DNA of 8,242 nucleotides from assembly GCA_003242115.1 (NCBI GenBank), contig QBMP01000069.1, forward strand, positions 3,350 to 11,591, given 5' to 3'. The position numbers and the translations under genes are program-made. The notes below the pieces were generated by a model. The model had not been told where the DNA came from. It ran no database searches and saw only the letters and a list, made by a program, of their open reading frames with translations. Below, piece by piece: positions 5,724-8,242 of the stretch; the stretch's first letter is position 1, and the number at the start of each line of letters is the position of its first letter. This DNA is from Phormidesmis priestleyi (GTDB lineage: Bacteria > Cyanobacteriota > Cyanobacteriia > Phormidesmidales > Phormidesmidaceae).

Positions 5724-6167
5724 TTACTTGTCGTCTCGCTGCATGTCTGAAAGCTCCTTTTGCGAAAAAGAATCGCCTATTTTTTTAGGCAACACATCAT
5801 TTAGCGGGCTTTCTCGCTGGTAGGTATTTTGAGCTGTAGGTTTGCTGTTGGGATTCTCCTCGTTATTTTCAAGCGCATCTTCAACAATGTCACGCATAGG
5901 TTCACCATAGTGCTCGACTGTCTTTTCAGCGCGGGCTTTATCCATCTCATAATCGACGCTGTAAGCAACCAAATTATTAGGTGAGATAGGCGGCATGAGG
6001 CTAGCCAAAGTCATGCTAGGAGGCATTAGCACAACCAACAGCAGCCAAACTGTCATGACCTGAGAAAACGTAAAAAACAGACTTTTGCTGAGCGTTTTGC
6101 CCTGCGGCAGCCACGCTCTAATGGTGAATCTAATAGTGAATTTAATCGCGTTTATCACTTTATTCAT
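5724..6167 (-). CDS. Hypothetical small membrane-anchored or exported protein
   Basis: I do not recognise a named family for this 147-aa protein. It has a basic N-terminal stretch (1-28), one hydrophobic segment FFTFSQVMTVWLLLVVLM (31-48), and a hydrophilic, charged remainder with a helical AEKTVEHYGEPMRDIVEDALE stretch (80-100) and a polar Asn/Gln/Asp-rich tail. The segment is either a single membrane anchor or a long signal sequence that could be cleaved near TLA-SLM (residue 55). No lipobox cysteine exists; the protein has no cysteine at all. Residues 9-16 repeat as KFTI-RFTI. The start is supported by AAGG four bases upstream of the ATG on the minus strand. It lies upstream of and parallel to the Uma2 gene, with a 123-bp gap, so co-transcription is possible but unproven. 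Confidence 0.7.
   Translation of the reverse strand: MNKVINAIKFTIRFTIRAWLPQGKTLSKSLFFTFSQVMTVWLLLVVLMPPSMTLASLMPPISPNNLVAYSVDYEMDKARAEKTVEHYGEPMRDIVEDALENNEENPNSKPTAQNTYQRESPLNDVLPKKIGDSFSQKELSDMQRDDK
6121..6144 (-). repeat. 12-bp tandem duplication in the hypothetical gene
   Basis: Plus-strand ATGGTGAATCTA (6121-6132) is followed directly by ATAGTGAATTTA (6133-6144), differing at two positions. It encodes the consecutive KFTI and RFTI tetrapeptides near the N terminus and keeps the reading frame. Confidence 0.7.
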
Positions 6168-6193
6168 GGTGCCTTGCTCGTAATATTACTTCT

Positions 6194-6211
6194 CTATATA
6201 GATCTATATAG
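6194..6211. promoter_or_regulatory. Perfect 18-bp palindrome, candidate operator
   Basis: CTATATAGATCTATATAG equals its own reverse complement over all 18 bases. It lies 27 bases upstream of the minus-strand hypothetical gene, where a regulator could block its promoter; the TATA-rich half-sites could also serve as -10 boxes. The 10-mer CTATATAGAT recurs at 8001-8010 in the other divergent gap. Confidence 0.5.
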
Positions 6212-6340
6212 GCCGATTTGGCGCTATTTTCCCTCTGCCTTGGGTATCAATGACTGTAATCCCGTGGTTCGTTCATTTATTTTAGTAGTCGCTTTTCAAG
6301 GTTGGTTAGTTTGTGTTTCTTAGGAGTTGCGGCTAAATAG

Positions 6341-6346
6341 TATACT
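6341..6346 (+). promoter_or_regulatory. Candidate -10 box for the GNAT gene
   Basis: TATACT (5 of 6 to consensus) lies 58 bases before the preferred start codon. No good -35 hexamer is found at 16-18 bases spacing, so this is tentative. Confidence 0.35.
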
Positions 6347-6403
6347 TACTGGGGTTATTGTCGTAAATAGTTGGCGAAGAAGAGTTTTATGGGTGAGGCT
6401 GTA

Positions 6404-6904
6404 ATGTCTAAAATTACCTTAAGGTTGGCGACACCGGAAGATGTGCCCGCTATTTTTTCGTTGGTGCGATCGCTCAGCGAATACGAAAAATTGGCGCATG
6501 AAATGATTGGCACCGAAGCCGATTTGCACAAGGGTCTATTTGGCACACCTAGCTATGCAGAAGCTATCATCGCCGAAGCAGACGGCACAGCAGTGGGCTT
6601 TGCGCTTTATTTCTACAACTTTTCGACTTTTTTAATGAAGCCCGGTATTTATTTAGAAGATCTGTTTGTGCTACCGGACTATCGGCGACGCGGAATTGCC
6701 AGCGACCTGTTGAAGTATCTGGCCAATCATGCGCTCAGTAAAGGCTGTGGCCGGTTAGAATGGAGCGTTTTAGACTGGAATGAAAGCGCCATTACTTTTT
6801 ACAAACGCGTCGGCGCAATTCTGATGGATGAGTGGACAGGTTGCCGGGTGAGTGGCGATGCGCTCATCAATTTGGCCGATAGTGACGATTCTTCGACAGA
6901 TTAA
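6404..6904 (+). CDS. GNAT N-acetyltransferase, diamine/thialysine (SSAT) type
   Basis: This 166-aa acetyl-CoA-dependent N-acetyltransferase most resembles the spermidine/spermine (SSAT1) and thialysine (SSAT2) branch. Supporting motifs in order are ITLRLATPEDVPAIFSLV (4-21), SEYEKL (25-30), VGFALYFYNFSTF (64-76), GIYLEDLFVLPDYRRRGIA (81-99, the beta4 strand and CoA pyrophosphate loop), RLEWSVLDWNESAITFYKRVGA (117-138, with Tyr133 at the usual general-acid position) and EWTGCRV. The loop reads RRRGIA, with Ala where many members have Gly. The substrate could be a polyamine, thialysine or another small amine and cannot be settled here. I chose the ATG at 6404 because the conserved family start follows at once and GAGG lies five bases upstream. 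In-frame ATG 6389 (preceded by AAGAAGAG) and TTG 6371 would add 5 or 11 residues. Confidence 0.87.
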   Translation: MSKITLRLATPEDVPAIFSLVRSLSEYEKLAHEMIGTEADLHKGLFGTPSYAEAIIAEADGTAVGFALYFYNFSTFLMKPGIYLEDLFVLPDYRRRGIASDLLKYLANHALSKGCGRLEWSVLDWNESAITFYKRVGAILMDEWTGCRVSGDALINLADSDDSSTD

Positions 6905-6915
6905 TGTTGGCTTTC

Positions 6916-6937
6916 GAGAATTGATTGCAATCTTCTC
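6916..6937. terminator. Weak hairpin between convergent GNAT and glycosyltransferase genes
   Basis: GAGAA (6916-6920) pairs with TTCTC (6933-6937). Inside it GATTGCAATC (6923-6932) is a perfect palindrome, giving a bulged stem of about eight pairs. The 54-bp gap separates two converging stop codons, but no U-tract follows, so this is a low-confidence terminator. Confidence 0.3.
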
Positions 6938-6958
6938 ATTAAATCTCTCAAAATCCAG

Positions 6959-7807
6959 TTATCCAAACTGACGAGCGAGTGCCCAAACTATCAGCCGCTT
7001 TCCCTGCGACGATTTTTTCACGACTTCTGCTCGCAAATACTTCAACAAAAACAGTCTTGCCAGACCTTTAATTCGCCCGTAAGCTCTGCCTTTTAGCCAC
7101 TGCCCATAGTTCACCCAGCCAGTCGCCGTCGCATACATCGGGGCAAAAGCTAGTGAGCCATATAGCACATCTGCCCGGTGAGCTTTGCTCAGTTTGTGCT
7201 TTCCATGTTCTGGGTTAGGCACACCGCCATGCTCACCGTAGTTGCGAAAGGGCACGTAGTTATGTAAGGCTCTATCGCGCAAGTAGTACTCAATGCCAGA
7301 ATCCCAGGGTGAATAGGCCCGTGGCCCGGGATCTTTTTCGACCTGTGCGGCCAAATCGATTAGCGATCGCGCACTTTTGGCCGTAATCACATAGGCCACC
7401 ATCGAAGTGGAGTAGCCCTGCGCGTACTGACCGCTCGGCAGATCTAGCACGCTATAAACTTGGGCCGCACAGGTATAGAGCCAAGCAATCCCTAAGTCAT
7501 CGTCGGCTGGGTCAAACGGGGGCGGTAGGGTGGCTAAGTTTTTGACCGGCACAAAGTCGGCTTCGACAATCAGGGTAGGTTTTTGCGATCGCAAAGCCAA
7601 TTCCCAAGCGCTCCGATGGTTGAGCAAACATAAAAAGCTGGCAGAATACCTCTCGTATCCGCTCTGGTGCACCTGACGCAGCACACTACAGTCGAATCCC
7701 GCTCCGATCAGCGTTGCCGTTAGCTGCTCAGTAGGCTCTTTATAGGCAATCACAAAGGTTTGCCCAACGCAATCTACTAGCCGATTTTGAGTTCCTTTAT
7801 TTTGCAT
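6959..7807 (-). CDS. GT25-like (LPS-biosynthesis-type) glycosyltransferase
   Basis: This 282-aa protein resembles family 25 glycosyltransferases, often annotated as LPS biosynthesis proteins and acting at the cytoplasmic membrane on envelope or surface glycans. The typical layout is present: an N-terminal segment VGQTFVIAYKEPTEQLTATL (14-33), the block FLCLLNHRSAWELAL (58-72) matching the family's SH..AW helix, then strand LIVEADFVPV (79-88) at the position of the EDD metal/sugar-nucleotide motif, here Glu82-Ala-Asp84. Further conserved-looking stretches are YSTSMVAYVITAKSARSLID (132-151) and PWDSGIEYYL (167-176). The C-terminal ~45 residues are basic and partly hydrophobic (RIKGLARLFLLKYLRAEVVKK), suggesting peripheral membrane attachment. 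The start ATG at 7807 lacks a strong Shine-Dalgarno; a weak GAAGAG lies 11 bases upstream. The sugar donor and acceptor are unknown. It stands alone, with no other glycan genes in view. Confidence 0.72.
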   Translation of the reverse strand: MQNKGTQNRLVDCVGQTFVIAYKEPTEQLTATLIGAGFDCSVLRQVHQSGYERYSASFLCLLNHRSAWELALRSQKPTLIVEADFVPVKNLATLPPPFDPADDDLGIAWLYTCAAQVYSVLDLPSGQYAQGYSTSMVAYVITAKSARSLIDLAAQVEKDPGPRAYSPWDSGIEYYLRDRALHNYVPFRNYGEHGGVPNPEHGKHKLSKAHRADVLYGSLAFAPMYATATGWVNYGQWLKGRAYGRIKGLARLFLLKYLRAEVVKKSSQGKRLIVWALARQFG

Positions 7808-8050
7808 AATTACACTGACTCTTCACACTCATAAAGGGTATCGGCTTATTCCGTGTTTTCTATGTATTTGTACGGAAGCACACCCGGTCTTCAGCTTATG
7901 CTAAAAGACGAGGGAACTCGATTCCATTGAGGCACCATCAGCGACCGATTTCTTCCCGTGAAATATCAGCTCAAATATTTGCCAAGCAATCTAGCTATAG
8001 CTATATAGATTAGCCCAATAAGTCATCAGCTCTCACAACAGTATTATTTC
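7808..8050. other. Divergent intergenic region upstream of the glycosyltransferase and kinase-like genes
   Basis: This 243-bp gap should hold two outward promoters. Its right part has a candidate promoter and a palindrome (7979-8010). The left part shows no clear promoter for the minus-strand gene. A 22-codon ORF at 7862-7930 has no ribosome binding site and is not called. Confidence 0.5.
7979..8007 (+). promoter_or_regulatory. Candidate sigma-70 promoter of the kinase-like gene, with palindrome in the spacer
   Basis: TTGCCA (7979-7984, 5 of 6 to the -35 consensus), a 17-bp spacer and TATATA (8002-8007, 4 of 6) form a plausible promoter, with transcription starting near 8014 and a leader of about 37 bases. 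The perfect 12-bp palindrome TAGCTATAGCTA (7992-8003) fills the spacer and overlaps the -10, within the larger imperfect repeat ATCTA...TAGAT (7989-8010). A repressor site is possible. Confidence 0.45.
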
Positions 8051-8242
8051 ATGCAAAGCAGCGACAGTACAGATCAAATGATTGGGCAAATGATTGAGCC
8101 TGTGGCTGATCGCCTGTACTTACTGGGCTATCGCCTGGAAAAATTGCTCGTTCACAAAGCCGGAAAGCGAACCTTTTTGGCCACTGACCTTCGCTCAAAC
8201 ACAGCTGTTGTTGTTGAACTCATATTATTTGGCCCAAATTTC
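8051..8242 (+). CDS. Serine/threonine-protein-kinase-like protein, N-terminal fragment (runs off the window)
   Basis: Sixty-four codons are visible and the frame is open at the right edge. After a 20-residue leader, GYRLEKLLVHKAGKRTFLATDLRSNTAVVVELILFGPNF (26-64) follows the first strands of a cyanobacterial serine/threonine kinase lobe: a nucleotide loop of the degenerate ...AGKRTFLA type (the usual GxGxxG is absent), then the beta3 strand. Relatives I recall read VVxKLLxFGxDF at this strand, whereas here residue 56 is Glu (GAA) in place of the ATP-anchoring Lys. The start ATG at 8051 has no Shine-Dalgarno; Met10 (8078) and Met14 (8090) are alternatives. The leader holds a 12-bp direct repeat (8075-8098). 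The remaining catalytic motifs (HRD, DFG) lie outside the window, so kinase activity cannot be judged. Confidence 0.62.
   Translation, partial: MQSSDSTDQMIGQMIEPVADRLYLLGYRLEKLLVHKAGKRTFLATDLRSNTAVVVELILFGPNF
8075..8098 (+). repeat. 12-bp tandem duplication in the kinase-like leader
   Basis: CAAATGATTGGG (8075-8086) is followed at once by CAAATGATTGAG (8087-8098), one mismatch. It encodes QMIG-QMIE and creates two in-frame Met codons, both possible starts. Confidence 0.85.

Larger units (their letters stand above)
6168..6403. other. Divergent promoter region between the hypothetical gene and the GNAT gene
   Basis: This gap separates two genes transcribed away from each other, so it should hold both promoters. 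It contains the perfect palindrome at 6194-6211 near the minus-strand gene and a TATACT -10-like box at 6341-6346 near the plus-strand gene. No small gene with a ribosome binding site is apparent. Confidence 0.6.

Noticed and set aside
7862..7930. 22-codon ORF in the divergent gap
   Set aside because: It has no ribosome binding site, recognisable motif or membrane segment; a frame of this length is expected by chance.

Overview
The window looks like a cyanobacterial chromosome, probably a filamentous or marine Leptolyngbya/Synechococcus-like lineage; the genus is a guess. The octamer GCGATCGC (HIP1) occurs ten times in 8.2 kb (854, 1161, 2034, 3671, 3679, 4042, 4531, 6466, 7363, 7585), far above chance. 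The gene content agrees: a NatG/NatH/BgtA-type amino acid transporter, a Uma2 (DUF820) protein with heptad repeats, a DUF937 protein ending in a calcium-loop motif, and the start of a cyanobacterial-type protein kinase. I see no rRNA, tRNA, CRISPR array, transposase or phage gene.

Layout. 1-236 is a leader without genes, rich in short tandem repeats. 237-3958 on + holds a three-gene operon with two membrane subunits and the ATPase of a polar amino acid ABC importer. No solute-binding-protein gene is in view. A convergent junction with two overlapping inverted repeats follows (3983-4025). From 6167 down to 4050 three genes lie on the minus strand: a small membrane-anchored or exported hypothetical protein, the Uma2 protein and the DUF937 protein. 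The gap between the last two holds a 94-bp element bounded by an 18-bp inverted repeat (4688-4781). A divergent gap with a perfect 18-bp palindrome precedes a GNAT acetyltransferase of the spermidine/thialysine type (+). A GT25-like glycosyltransferase (-) converges on it. A final divergent gap leads to the first 64 codons of a serine/threonine-kinase-like protein (+), cut by the window edge.

How the genes relate. Only the transporter genes form an evident functional unit. The rest look like independently transcribed housekeeping or accessory genes. No new multi-gene system is convincingly visible. The features most worth a second look are non-coding or concern single residues: the structured 94-bp element, the alternative hairpins after the ATPase gene, the related palindromes at two divergent promoter regions, recurring short tandem duplications in genes and leaders, and a glutamate where the kinase family normally has its catalytic lysine.
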